64,000 nucleotides of DNA from Frigoribacterium sp. Leaf263 (GTDB lineage Bacteria; Actinomycetota; Actinomycetes; Actinomycetales; Microbacteriaceae): NCBI RefSeq assembly GCF_001422285.1, contig NZ_LMMO01000004.1, forward strand, positions 631 through 64,630. The letters are read 5' to 3'. The notes beneath the pieces were generated by a model. It ran no database searches and was not told the DNA's origin. It was given only the letters and a program-made list of their open reading frames with translations. Of the stretch, positions 15,159 to 23,778 are shown one piece after another. Each line of letters begins with the position of its first letter. Within the stretch, counting starts at the first letter, position 1. Both the position numbers and the translations under genes were made by a program.

Positions 15159-16777
15159 ACCTCGACCAGATGAGCACCTACCCGGACGACGAGATCGTCG
15201 ACGCCGTCGTCATCGGCACGGGCGCCGGAGGTGCACCGATCCTCAGCACGCTGGCCGCCCGGGGTCTGCGGGTCGTCGCCCTCGAGGCCGGCGAGAACTT
15301 CGATCCCGAGCGCTTCACCCAGGACGAGACCGAGGCCGTCGCCATCAACTGGATGGACGAACGGCTCAGCAGCGGCGAGAACCCGACGGCGTTCGGTCTG
15401 AACAACAGCGGCAAGGGCGTCGGCGGATCGACCCTGCACTGGGGCGCCTTCACACCCCGACCCGACGAGCGCGACCTGCGGCTGAGGTCGCTGACCGGTC
15501 AGGGCGTCGACTGGCCGATCGAGCACGCCGAGCTGATCGAGTACATCGAGCGCGTCGAGGCCTTCGTCGGGATCGCCGGGCCCGCCGACTACCCGTGGGA
15601 TCCCTCGCGTCGGTACACGCTCCCGCCGGCGCCCCGCAACGCCTCGTCGGACATGATGATCCGCGGCTGCGAGGCGCTCGGCATCACCGCCACCGACGGT
15701 CCCGTCGCCGTCACCACCGTCGATCGCGAGCAGGAGCACGCGGGCACCCGTCACGCCTGCGTCAACTGCGGCAGCTGCCACCAGGGCTGCCGCAACGGCG
15801 CCAAGGTCAGCATGGACACCACCTACCTGCCCTCCGCCGTCGCGCACGGCGCCGAGATCCGCCCCGGGTCGATGGTGCACGGCATCGAGCTCGACGAGGC
15901 GGGAGAGGTCTCGGCCGTCGTCTACACCCGCGACGGGGTCGAGCACCGTCAGCGCACGAAGGCGCTCTTCCTCTGCGCGGGCGGCGTCGAGACGCCCCGT
16001 CTGCTGCTGCACACCGGGCTCGCCAACAGCAGCGACCAGGTGGGCCGCAACTACATGGCGCACGGGGCGACCCAGGTGTGGGGGACCTTCACCGAGGAGA
16101 TCCGCAGTCACCGCGGCTACCCGTCGTCGATCATCACCGAAGACACCATGCGACCCCAGGGCGTCGACTTCGTGGGCGGCTATCTCATCCAGAGCCTCGG
16201 GGTCATGCCGTTGACGCTGGCCACGACGCTCGTGCGCGGCGGCGGGCTCTGGGGCGACGAGCTTGTCGAGGCGATGGAGGGCTACCGGTACCTGGCCGGG
16301 GTCGGCATCAACGCCGAGTGCCTGCCGAGCGACGACAACCGCCTCGTGCTGTCGGACGAGCTCGACGAGTTCGGCATCCCCAAGGCGATCGTCTCGTTCA
16401 CCGCGGGGCCCAACGAAGACGCCATCGACGAGCACGCCATCGCGACGATGACCGCCATCGTCGAGGCGGCCGGCGCGACCGACACGATGATCCTGGCCCG
16501 CACGGCCCACACCATCGGCACCTGCCGCATGGGCGACGACCCGGCGGACGCCGTCGTCGACGCCGACGGGCGCAGCTTCGACGTGCCCAACCTCTGGGTC
16601 TGCGACAACTCCGTGTTCCCGAGCGCCGTCGTCGCGAACCCGGCCTTGACCATCATGGCGCTGGCCCTGCGGACGGCGGAGCGGTTCCTCGCGTCCCGGG
16701 GCGAAGGCGAGGGCGAGGGCACCGATGCGGCGGCCGATGCGTCCGCAGCGGCGCGGCCCCACGGGGTCGCCGCCTGA
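15155..16777 (+). CDS. GMC family oxidoreductase
   Basis: The 540-residue flavoprotein starts with an FAD Rossmann motif (VVIGTGAGGAPILSTLAARG, about 17-36). It has a Cys-rich stretch (ACVNCGSCHQGCRNGA, near 205) and the C-terminal GMC_oxred_C domain with HTIGTCRMGDDP and VFPSAVVANPALTIMALALR. It probably oxidises a sugar or alcohol with the upstream subunit 3-like protein. No cytochrome subunit is encoded, so the electron acceptor is unknown. The ATG overlaps the upstream stop by four bases. A C-terminal EGEGEGT tail is low complexity. Confidence 0.9.
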   Translation: MNLDQMSTYPDDEIVDAVVIGTGAGGAPILSTLAARGLRVVALEAGENFDPERFTQDETEAVAINWMDERLSSGENPTAFGLNNSGKGVGGSTLHWGAFTPRPDERDLRLRSLTGQGVDWPIEHAELIEYIERVEAFVGIAGPADYPWDPSRRYTLPPAPRNASSDMMIRGCEALGITATDGPVAVTTVDREQEHAGTRHACVNCGSCHQGCRNGAKVSMDTTYLPSAVAHGAEIRPGSMVHGIELDEAGEVSAVVYTRDGVEHRQRTKALFLCAGGVETPRLLLHTGLANSSDQVGRNYMAHGATQVWGTFTEEIRSHRGYPSSIITEDTMRPQGVDFVGGYLIQSLGVMPLTLATTLVRGGGLWGDELVEAMEGYRYLAGVGINAECLPSDDNRLVLSDELDEFGIPKAIVSFTAGPNEDAIDEHAIATMTAIVEAAGATDTMILARTAHTIGTCRMGDDPADAVVDADGRSFDVPNLWVCDNSVFPSAVVANPALTIMALALRTAERFLASRGEGEGEGTDAAADASAAARPHGVAA

Positions 16778-16828
16778 GGCGCGCTTATCCAGAATCGGCA
16801 GGGTCTGATGCGTCGAGGCGTCGTCGAC

Positions 16829-16858
16829 TGGACATCGTCGAACACCCGTTCGTATATT
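16829..16858 (+). promoter_or_regulatory. promoter, probably leaderless
   Basis: TGGACA (16829-16834) and TATATT (16853-16858) are separated by 18 bases, the best consensus promoter in the window. The predicted transcript start coincides with the GTG at 16865. Confidence 0.7.
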
Positions 16859-16864
16859 CATCGG

Positions 16865-17179
16865 GTGGACGAAGCCGAGACCTGGAGCGATGACGGCGTC
16901 GTCTACCGCATCCAGGTGCTCGGCAACCGCCTCACCCTCGAGATGACGGAGCCCCGTCGCAGCGACAGCGGCGACGACGGCGGCGTCACGATGGACGTCT
17001 CGCGCATGTGGCATCGCGGCCTGTCGGGCGCGGCCCGGCTCACGATCGTCAGCCGCACCGGCGCCGTCACCATCCCCTGCCCGCTGCCCGTCGCCCGGCG
17101 TCTCGTGGCCCGGTGGGCGAGCACGACCGGCGACAGCCGGGGCGACGATCGCCGCCCCATGCGCGACGAGAACCCGTAG
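16865..17179 (+). CDS. hypothetical cytosolic protein
   Basis: The 104-residue protein begins VDEAETWSDDGVVYRIQVLG and contains a long stretch of alternating polar and hydrophobic residues (about 8-30 and 55-75), likely beta strands, then a basic C-terminus. I do not recognise a family. An ATG at 16808 lies upstream in frame, but the promoter places transcription at about 16865, so the GTG is the likely start and the mRNA leaderless. The gene may be co-transcribed with the next one, 60 bases downstream. Confidence 0.6.
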   Translation: MDEAETWSDDGVVYRIQVLGNRLTLEMTEPRRSDSGDDGGVTMDVSRMWHRGLSGAARLTIVSRTGAVTIPCPLPVARRLVARWASTTGDSRGDDRRPMRDENP

Positions 17180-17239
17180 CGACTCCTGCTCGGAGAGCTC
17201 GCGCTCCCCGCCCGACTCTCGACTCGGAAGACCGACCGC

Positions 17240-17563
17240 ATGGCCGAACCGCTCGTGACCCCCGACGGCCGCTACATCGTGGTGCGCGGTCGGCTCTGGC
17301 GACGGGCGGACCCCTCGGTGACCGACGACCGACGGGCCGAGCTCGTCCACGAGCTGATGGAGGCGCGGCGCGCCAAGAAGACGGCACTCGGCCACGACGA
17401 CGCGGACGCCGTCGAGCGCGCACGTCAGCGCGTCGACGCGGCGAAGACGTCGCTCGGCGAGCGCGGGCCGGTCTGGTGGGATGACGACGCGCCCGACGAG
17501 ACCCGCCGCATGGCCGTGAACACGCGGTACGCCGACTGGTTCGCCTCGGTCTCGACGCCGTAG
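17240..17563 (+). CDS. conserved hypothetical small protein
   Basis: The 107-residue protein reads VTPDGRYIVVRGRLWRRADPS followed by a helical, charged region (RRAELVHELMEARRAKK, DAVERARQRVDAAKTSLGERGPVWW). This layout is common in actinobacterial proteins of unknown function that databases sometimes mislabel as Tol biopolymer transporters. It has no membrane segment. ATG with a nearby GAAGACCG. It precedes glutaminase by 20 bases and may be co-transcribed with it. Confidence 0.7.
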   Translation: MAEPLVTPDGRYIVVRGRLWRRADPSVTDDRRAELVHELMEARRAKKTALGHDDADAVERARQRVDAAKTSLGERGPVWWDDDAPDETRRMAVNTRYADWFASVSTP

Positions 17564-17583
17564 CGCCTGTCAGGCTGGGGGGC

Positions 17584-18552
17584 ATGCCGTCCCTCGATGC
17601 CCTCCGCGCCTCCGTCCTGTCGACCCGAGGAGGCGCGGTGGACGACAGCATCCCCCAGCTCGCCGACGCCGACCCCGAGCTGTTCGGGGTCGCCGTGGTC
17701 CATCCCGACGGCGAGATGGCCGCCTCGGGCGACGCGGATCATCTCTTCTCGATCCAATCCGCGGTCAAGCCGTTCCTGTTCGCGCTGGCTCTGGCCGACA
17801 CCGGCGGCGAGGCGCTCGACCAGGTGGGCATCGAGCCGACCGGCGAGGCCTTCGACGCCCTCAAGCTCGAGAGCCACACGGGGCGGCCGCCGAACCCCAT
17901 GGTGAACGCCGGAGCCCTGCTCACCGCCAACCTCGTCGACGGGGACTCGGGCGACGCCCGCTCCCGCCGGATCACCGCCGGCCTGAGCGCCTTCGCCGGG
18001 CGAGACCTCGACGTCGACCGCGAGATCAGCGAGAGCGAGCAGCTGCACGGCGACCGCAACCACGCCCTGGCGCATCTCATGCGATCGGAGGGGACGCTCG
18101 ACCAGACGGCCGACGAGGCCGTCGCCGTCTACGCCCGCGCCTGCTCCGTCATGGTCGACGCGACCGCCCTGGCCGTGATGGGCGCGACCCTCGCGTTCGG
18201 CGGACGCAACCCCGTCACCGGCGAGCAGGTCGTCTCGGTCGCGATCGCGCGGGACGTCGTGTCGGTGATGGCGACCTGCGGCGTCTACGACGGCTCGGGC
18301 CGGTGGATGCGCGCGGTGGGCGTGCCCGCGAAGTCCAGCGTCTCGGGCGCGATCGTGCTGTCCGCCCCGAACCGGCTCGGCGCGGCGATCGTGAGTCCGC
18401 CTCTCGACGAGCTCGGCACGAGCGTCCGCGGCGAGGCCCTCAGCCGGGTGCTCAGCGACGAGTACGGCCTGCACTCGTTCGGCTTCCCCGGCCGGCCGTC
18501 CCGCTCGGCGGAGGCCGAGACCGAGGTCGGGGTCGGGGTCGATCGGACCTGA
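17584..18552 (+). CDS. glsA: glutaminase
   Basis: This serine-dependent enzyme hydrolyses glutamine to glutamate and ammonia in the cytosol. The 322-residue protein shows the catalytic Ser59-x-x-Lys62 in FSIQSAVKPF, then GRPPNPMVNAGAL and the Tyr-containing VMATCGVYDGSG. Its C-terminus ends in a short acidic tail. A copy of the dispersed repeat (17627) is read as TRGGAV between the first helix and the conserved PQLADADP, where family members normally have a similar-length variable loop. GGGGGG lies just before the ATG. Confidence 0.94.
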   Translation: MPSLDALRASVLSTRGGAVDDSIPQLADADPELFGVAVVHPDGEMAASGDADHLFSIQSAVKPFLFALALADTGGEALDQVGIEPTGEAFDALKLESHTGRPPNPMVNAGALLTANLVDGDSGDARSRRITAGLSAFAGRDLDVDREISESEQLHGDRNHALAHLMRSEGTLDQTADEAVAVYARACSVMVDATALAVMGATLAFGGRNPVTGEQVVSVAIARDVVSVMATCGVYDGSGRWMRAVGVPAKSSVSGAIVLSAPNRLGAAIVSPPLDELGTSVRGEALSRVLSDEYGLHSFGFPGRPSRSAEAETEVGVGVDRT

Positions 18553-18572
18553 GCCGGTCGGACCCGGGCCGG

Positions 18573-20276
18573 TCAGGCCGGGGTGAGCAGCCCGCGGTCG
18601 AGCACGTCGGCGACCGCGAGCACCTTGTAGCCCTCGCGCTCGAAGAAGACGGTCATGCGGTCGTCGTCGGTGCTCATGACCGTGCCCTCGCCCCAGGTCG
18701 CGTGCACGACGCGAGCGTCGGTGGCGAACGCGGGAGGCGCGGTGTCGGCCGGGTGCGCCTCGTCGCCTCCCGAGCGCGCCTCCTCGACCCGGTCGCTCGC
18801 GGCGCTGCAGAGATCGCAGTTTCCGCACCGCTCGGGCGAGTCCTCGCCGAAGTAGCCGAGCAGGAACCGTCGTCGGCAGCCGGTCGTCTCGGCGTAGGTG
18901 CGCATCATCTCGATGCGCGACGACGAGACCCGCTCGCGCGTCTGAGCCACCTCCCGGGCCGACGCCGCGGCGTCGGCCGCCTCGAGCCCGGCGACCGGCT
19001 CGAAGCCGTCGGCCGACTCGGTCAGCGCACCCGCCTCGAGCAGCAGATCGATGAGGCGCGACACCGTGCGGCTGCCGAGCGAGAGCTGCCCGGCGACCTC
19101 GGCCCGCGTCACCGGTCGGCCGGCGGCCGAGAGGGCCGTGAAGACGTCGCGGAGGTCGGCCCGGCCGGGCAGACCCGAGGCGAAGAACGACCGCAGCGAG
19201 AGGTCCTCGGGCCGGTAGTGCAGCGTCGCGATCGCGGGCTCGCCGTCGCGCCCGGCCCGACCGATCTCCTGGTAGTAGGCGTCGAGCGACTCGGGCACGT
19301 CGGCGTGGACCACGACGCGCACGTCGGGCTTGTCGATCCCCATGCCGAACGCGCTCGTGGCCACGACGACGTCGACCTCGCCGGCGTGGAACCGCTCGTG
19401 CAGCCGGCCCCGCTCTGCGGCGCGCTGCCCGCCGTGGTATCCGACGACGGTGCGGTCGGGGCAGCGCTCGGAGATCGCCTCCGTGTACGACTCGGTCTCG
19501 CGGTGCGTCGCCACGTAGACGATGGCGGGGATCGCGGAGTCGGCGATCTGGTCGACGACGGCGCGCACCTTCTCGTCGTCGTCCTCGTGGCGGACGACCT
19601 CGAGGGCGAGGTTCGCCCGGTCGAAGCCGCGACTGAGCACCAGAGGGTCGTCGAGTCGGAGCCGTTCGACGATCTCGTCGCGCACGGGCACCGACCCGGT
19701 CGCCGTCAGCGCCAGCACCGGCGGGCGGCCGAGACGCTCGACGATCTCGCCGAGGTGCAGGTAGTCGGGCCGGAAGTCGTGACCCCACGACGACACGCAG
19801 TGGGCCTCGTCGACGACGACGAGCGCGACGTCGGCGTCGCGCAGCCGGTCGACGGTCTCGTCGCGGGCGAGCTGCTCGGGGGCGAGGAAGAGGTAGGTGA
19901 CCTCGCCCGCAGCCAGACGATCCCAGCTCGCCTCGTTCTCGGCGTCGGTGTGACCGGAGTTGATGTCGGCGGCGGGCGGGGCGTCGGGGCGGCCGATGAG
20001 ACCGGCGACCTGGTCGGCCTGGAGGGCGATGAGGGGCGACACGACGACGGTCGGGCCGTCGAGCACGGCGCCGGCGACCTGGTAGATCGCGGACTTGCCG
20101 AACCCGGTCGGCATGACGGCGAGCGTGTCGCGGCCGGCGACGACCGACTCGATGGCCTCGAGCTGCGCGGGGTGGAGATCGTCCCAGCCGAAGAGATCGG
20201 CGGCGGCCCGGGTGATGCGCTCGGTCGGGGTGGTGGTCGTGGCGGCTGGTGCGGCGGCGGGGTGCGCGGTGCTCAT
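18573..20276 (-). CDS. recQ: RecQ family ATP-dependent DNA helicase
   Basis: The 567-residue superfamily 2 helicase unwinds DNA 3' to 5' in recombination and repair. Motif I is MPTGFGKS, motif II is VVVDEAHCVSSWGHDFRPDY, and motif VI is EIGRAGRDG. A zinc site with Cys spacing CRRRFLLGYFGEDSPERCGNCDLC lies near residue 450. No HRDC domain is present, so it is a shorter RecQ form with a unique C-terminus. The ATG at 20276 follows CCGAGGACACC. A repeat copy (18775) encodes VEEARSGG after the zinc domain, in a linker. Confidence 0.94.
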   Translation of the reverse strand: MSTAHPAAAPAATTTTPTERITRAAADLFGWDDLHPAQLEAIESVVAGRDTLAVMPTGFGKSAIYQVAGAVLDGPTVVVSPLIALQADQVAGLIGRPDAPPAADINSGHTDAENEASWDRLAAGEVTYLFLAPEQLARDETVDRLRDADVALVVVDEAHCVSSWGHDFRPDYLHLGEIVERLGRPPVLALTATGSVPVRDEIVERLRLDDPLVLSRGFDRANLALEVVRHEDDDEKVRAVVDQIADSAIPAIVYVATHRETESYTEAISERCPDRTVVGYHGGQRAAERGRLHERFHAGEVDVVVATSAFGMGIDKPDVRVVVHADVPESLDAYYQEIGRAGRDGEPAIATLHYRPEDLSLRSFFASGLPGRADLRDVFTALSAAGRPVTRAEVAGQLSLGSRTVSRLIDLLLEAGALTESADGFEPVAGLEAADAAASAREVAQTRERVSSSRIEMMRTYAETTGCRRRFLLGYFGEDSPERCGNCDLCSAASDRVEEARSGGDEAHPADTAPPAFATDARVVHATWGEGTVMSTDDDRMTVFFEREGYKVLAVADVLDRGLLTPA

Positions 20277-20466
20277 GGTGTCCTCGGGATCTGTGTGGCA
20301 GGGATCCATTCCAGGCACGCGGGCCGGGACACGCGCACGATTCCCAGCCTCTGGTCGGCACCTCGTACCCCGTCCGTCGTCGGCGGCGGCACACTACTCC
20401 GACCCGCCCTAGGATCATCGTCGGGGGAGCTCCGGCTTCGGAGAGACGATCACACACGGGGATGGC

Positions 20467-21600
20467 ATGACCGACGACGAACGCGACGCAGGGGACGACC
20501 GGAGCGGTGCCGAGGACGGCACGGCGGACGGGACGGCCGACGGCACCGCGAGCACCGCGAGCACGGCCGAGCACAGCGTCGACGACTGGCTCGAGGCCGC
20601 TCGGGTCGAGCCGGCGGCGGGTGCCCGACGACGCGGCGAGCGACGGGCGGAGCGTCGTGACGAGAAGCGCGGCGGGGCCGTCGTGCCCATCATCGCGGTC
20701 TCGGTCGCGGTCGCCACGGTGATCGGCGCCTCCTTCGTGATCTTCGGCGACGCCCTCGGGCTCCGCGGCGACGAGACGTCGGCCGGACCGGCCCCCGCCA
20801 CGATCTCCGCCTCGGCGCGCCCGGGCGCGGGACAGGGCGGCCCCAGCAGCACGCCCACCCCGACCCCCACGCCGACGCCCTCCGGCGAGCCGACGCAGCA
20901 GGCGGCCACGGCCGCGCCGGCCGACGCCGCGCTGCCGGCGCCGTCGGTGGCGACGGTGCCCGCGGGGACGGTCGTGAGCGAGAGCGACGTCCGCTCGCCG
21001 CTCGGCAGCGTGGCGTTCCACTACCGCGTGGTGGCCGACGGGTCCGACGGCTACGACATCGAGTACTCGGGGTTCACGTCGACCCTGCCCGTGCCGGTCT
21101 CGGTCACCCTCATCGACATCGCGCCGTCGGTGGGCGACGGGATGACGTCGTACGGCGTCGGCTCGGTGCTGCTCGGGGGCCCCACGACCTCGCCCGCGTC
21201 GGGCCGGGTCGCGCTCGGCACGAGCCAGCCGTCGTACCTCGGAACGATCGTCACCTACTCGTCGGCGCCGAGCGCCGACGGGGTGCCGCTCGAGATCGGA
21301 CCGGACAAGGTGCTGGCCGTGTCGTCGGTCGCCTGGAGCATCCCGCCCCGCGAGACGAACATCGCTCCGGTCGACTCGGGCCCCGCGTCGCTGGCGGCCG
21401 GGCAGGTCAGCTCGACGACGGACGCCGGCGCACCCCGCCGCTACGTCGTCGCCCCCAACGACACGATCGCCGAGGTCGCCGCCCGCTTCGACATCTCGGT
21501 GGCGGCTCTGATCTACCTCAACGCCGGGCTCCAGGTGCTGGGCGACGACCAGCGTCTGTTCGAGGGCACGACGCTGAACCTCGACCCCGCGGCGGTCTGA
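20467..21600 (+). CDS. membrane-anchored protein with C-terminal LysM-like domain
   Basis: The 377-residue protein has an acidic, Ala/Thr-rich cytosolic part with a DGTA repeat, a basic stretch RRRGERRAERRDEKR, and one membrane helix (about 75-97). A Pro/Thr-rich wall-spanning linker (TPTPTPTPTPS) leads to an extracellular domain. The last 50 residues, YVVAPNDTIAEVAARFDISVAALIYLNAG, match the LysM peptidoglycan-binding pattern. Topology is thus N-in, C-out, with binding to the cell wall. A TAGGAT -10-like box lies about 55 bases upstream. Function beyond wall binding is unknown. Confidence 0.85.
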   Translation: MTDDERDAGDDRSGAEDGTADGTADGTASTASTAEHSVDDWLEAARVEPAAGARRRGERRAERRDEKRGGAVVPIIAVSVAVATVIGASFVIFGDALGLRGDETSAGPAPATISASARPGAGQGGPSSTPTPTPTPTPSGEPTQQAATAAPADAALPAPSVATVPAGTVVSESDVRSPLGSVAFHYRVVADGSDGYDIEYSGFTSTLPVPVSVTLIDIAPSVGDGMTSYGVGSVLLGGPTTSPASGRVALGTSQPSYLGTIVTYSSAPSADGVPLEIGPDKVLAVSSVAWSIPPRETNIAPVDSGPASLAAGQVSSTTDAGAPRRYVVAPNDTIAEVAARFDISVAALIYLNAGLQVLGDDQRLFEGTTLNLDPAAV

Positions 21601-21609
21601 GCGGCGGCG

Positions 21610-22083
21610 TCAGTACGAGGTGACGACGGGCGAGCGGTCGAAGCGGGCGCCCTCGGGGCGGGGGCCCAGCAGCAGGAACGCGAGGAACGCGATCCAGCCG
21701 AGGAACGGCACGAGGATGACGAACGTCCAGAGCCCGCTGCGGTTGACGTCGTGCAGACGCCGCCAGGTGAGAGCCAGGGTGGGGACGGCGGTCGCCAGGT
21801 AGATGACGAACAGCACCACGTTCGGGGCGCTCGAGAGGGACTGGCCGTCGACCTCGCTCCAGTCGCCGGTCAGCACGCCCGTGACGCCCTGGATGACGAA
21901 CGGCAGCAGGAACTGGACGAGCCCCACCCACCAGTACTCGGCGCGGCCTGCGCGGCCCGAGAACGTCGCGTACTTGAGGACGAAACGGCGCATGGCCTCG
22001 ACGAAGGGCGCCCGGTAGTGGGGCAGGTGGAGGGGCGGGCGGTGTCGCCCTTCGGGTTCGCGGGGGCTGGAGGCCAGGGTCAC
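21610..22083 (-). CDS. DUF805 family membrane protein
   Basis: The 157-residue protein has the DUF805 hallmark RAPFVEAMRRFVLKYATFSGRAGRAEYWW followed by four membrane helices and ALTWRRLHDVNRSGLW. The GTG at 22083 is chosen so that the conserved PHYRAPF upstream segment is included; ATG at 21993 would remove it. The family has no known biochemical function and is often linked to membrane homeostasis. It is convergent with the LysM-like gene and divergent from a DUF4190 gene. Confidence 0.85.
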   Translation of the reverse strand: MTLASSPREPEGRHRPPLHLPHYRAPFVEAMRRFVLKYATFSGRAGRAEYWWVGLVQFLLPFVIQGVTGVLTGDWSEVDGQSLSSAPNVVLFVIYLATAVPTLALTWRRLHDVNRSGLWTFVILVPFLGWIAFLAFLLLGPRPEGARFDRSPVVTSY

Positions 22084-22225
22084 CGTCTCATCGTAGAGCC
22101 GCGGGCGACGGACCCCGGCTCCGGCCGACGAGCCCGACTCCGCCGCAGCGTGGATCCCGCCCGGTCCCCGGAGGCCCCCGCACCCTAGGCTGAGCGGAAC
22201 GACCGCGAACCGAGGGGAACCGCGC

Positions 22226-22669
22226 ATGACCAACGACAACAATCCGAACCAGCCGAACCAGCCCAACCAGCCGAGTTACGGCGGTCAGCCGGGCTACCCG
22301 GGCCAGGGAGGCGCGCAGCAGTCGTACGGATCGGCTCCGCAGTCGTACGACCCCGGTCCGAACCAGAACGCCGACGGCTCGAAGCCGCCGTCGAAGGCCA
22401 TGGCCATCACCGGTTTCGTGCTGTCGTTCTTCGGACTGCTCGCGATCGTCGGCCTCGTGCTCAACATCATCTCGTACAAGCGCTTCGGTCGTGCGGGTCA
22501 GCCCCGCGGGCTCTCGCTGGCCGGCATCATCATCTCGATCGTCGTGATCATCATCACGATCGTCGGTATCATCGTCTTCGCCGTGTCGATCACCGCGGTG
22601 ATCTCCGCCTGCGCCGATCTCGGACCGGGCACCCACGTCGTCGACGGCATCACGTACACCTGCGGCTAG
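22226..22669 (+). CDS. DUF4190 family membrane protein with Asn/Gln-rich N-terminus
   Basis: The 147-residue protein starts with a disordered head made of NQPNQP repeats and GGQPGYPGQGG, then carries two membrane helices (about 58-78 and 94-123) with the DUF4190 pattern KAMAITGFVLSFFGLLAIVGLVL and a short Cys-containing extracellular tail (CADLGPGTHVVDGITYTCG). GAGGGGAAC precedes the ATG. A TAGGCT -10-like box is at 22187-22192. Function unknown. Confidence 0.82.
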   Translation: MTNDNNPNQPNQPNQPSYGGQPGYPGQGGAQQSYGSAPQSYDPGPNQNADGSKPPSKAMAITGFVLSFFGLLAIVGLVLNIISYKRFGRAGQPRGLSLAGIIISIVVIIITIVGIIVFAVSITAVISACADLGPGTHVVDGITYTCG

Positions 22670-22853
22670 GCCTCACCGGCACCGCAGCACCAGCACCACG
22701 AGCACCAGCCCGACGGGCCGGCGCCGCACCCCGGGTCATCGGCCCGGCGGGCGGAGCCGGCCCGTCGTCGCGTCGGGACTCCGGAGCCGGTGCGCGCGCC
22801 GGCTCCGGACGGGGCCTCGTTCGATCTCGAGAGACCCGGGTCGCGCTCTGCAG

Positions 22854-22872
22854 TGAGGTTAGGCTAACCTAA
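22854..22872. promoter_or_regulatory. IdeR/DtxR-type iron box
   Basis: TGAGGTTAGGCTAACCTAA matches the 19-base iron-regulator consensus TTAGGTTAGGCTAACCTAA at 18 of 19 positions. It ends six bases before the GTG of the siderophore-uptake operon, so bound regulator would cover the start of transcription and repress when iron is plentiful. Confidence 0.93.
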
Positions 22873-22878
22873 GCGACC

Positions 22879-23778
22879 GTGAGCCCCCATCCCCCGACCG
22901 GCACGACGGCCGCCCCCGCCCTCCGGGCCGACGGCGTCTCGATCGCCTACGACGGCGTCGACGTCGTCCACGACGCGCTGCTCGAGCTCCGGCCCGGATG
23001 CGTCACCGCGCTGATCGGACCCAACGGCAGCGGGAAGTCGACCCTCCTGCGGACCCTCGCGCGCCTCCAGCAGGCCCGGACGGGCTCCCTCTCGCTCGGC
23101 GACGGCGACGGCTCCGGCACGACCACCGGCGCATCCCGCGCCGACACCCGCGACTCCGAGACCGACGCCCTCGCGCTCTCGCCCCGCGACTTCGCGCGCC
23201 GCGTCGCCATGCTCACGCAGGGCCGCCCCACGCCGAGCGGCCTCACCGTGCGCGACGTCGTCGAGTTCGGCCGCCACCCGCACCGCGGCCGCTGGGGCCG
23301 GGGCGACGCTGACGGCTCCGTCGCGGTCGACCGCGCCCTCGATCTGACGGGCGTCGCGCAGCTCGCGGGGCGCGGCGTCGACCAGCTCTCCGGCGGCCAG
23401 CTGCAGCGGGTCTGGCTCGCCAGCTGCCTCGCGCAGGACACCGGCGTGCTGCTGCTCGACGAGCCGACCACCTACCTCGACCTCCGCTACCAGGTCGAGC
23501 TGCTCGACCTCGTGCGCGAGCTCGCCGACGACCGGCGCATCGCCGTCGGCGTCGTGCTCCACGACCTCGACCAGGCGGCCGCCCTCGCGGATCGCATCGT
23601 CGTGCTCAGCGAGGGTCGCATCGTCGCCGAGGGCGAGCCGTCGGCCGTGCTGACACCGCGCCTCCTGAGCGACGTCTGGGGCATCCGCATCGACGTCGAC
23701 ACCGACCCCACGACCGGCCACCTGCGCACCCGCGCGATCGGCCGGCACCACACCAGAACCGAGAGGCTCCACCCGTGA
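22879..23778 (+). CDS. ferric-siderophore ABC transporter, ATP-binding protein
   Basis: The 299-residue FepC/FhuC-type ATPase energises import of an iron complex. Walker A is GPNGSGKS, the signature is LSGGQLQRVWLA, and Walker B is VLLLDEPTTYLDL. A serine/threonine/aspartate-rich insertion (about 75-100) between Walker A and the Q-loop is unusual. The GTG at 22879 lies only six bases after an iron box, so the mRNA is likely leaderless. Its stop overlaps the binding-protein gene (GTGA). Confidence 0.93.
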   Translation: MSPHPPTGTTAAPALRADGVSIAYDGVDVVHDALLELRPGCVTALIGPNGSGKSTLLRTLARLQQARTGSLSLGDGDGSGTTTGASRADTRDSETDALALSPRDFARRVAMLTQGRPTPSGLTVRDVVEFGRHPHRGRWGRGDADGSVAVDRALDLTGVAQLAGRGVDQLSGGQLQRVWLASCLAQDTGVLLLDEPTTYLDLRYQVELLDLVRELADDRRIAVGVVLHDLDQAAALADRIVVLSEGRIVAEGEPSAVLTPRLLSDVWGIRIDVDTDPTTGHLRTRAIGRHHTRTERLHP

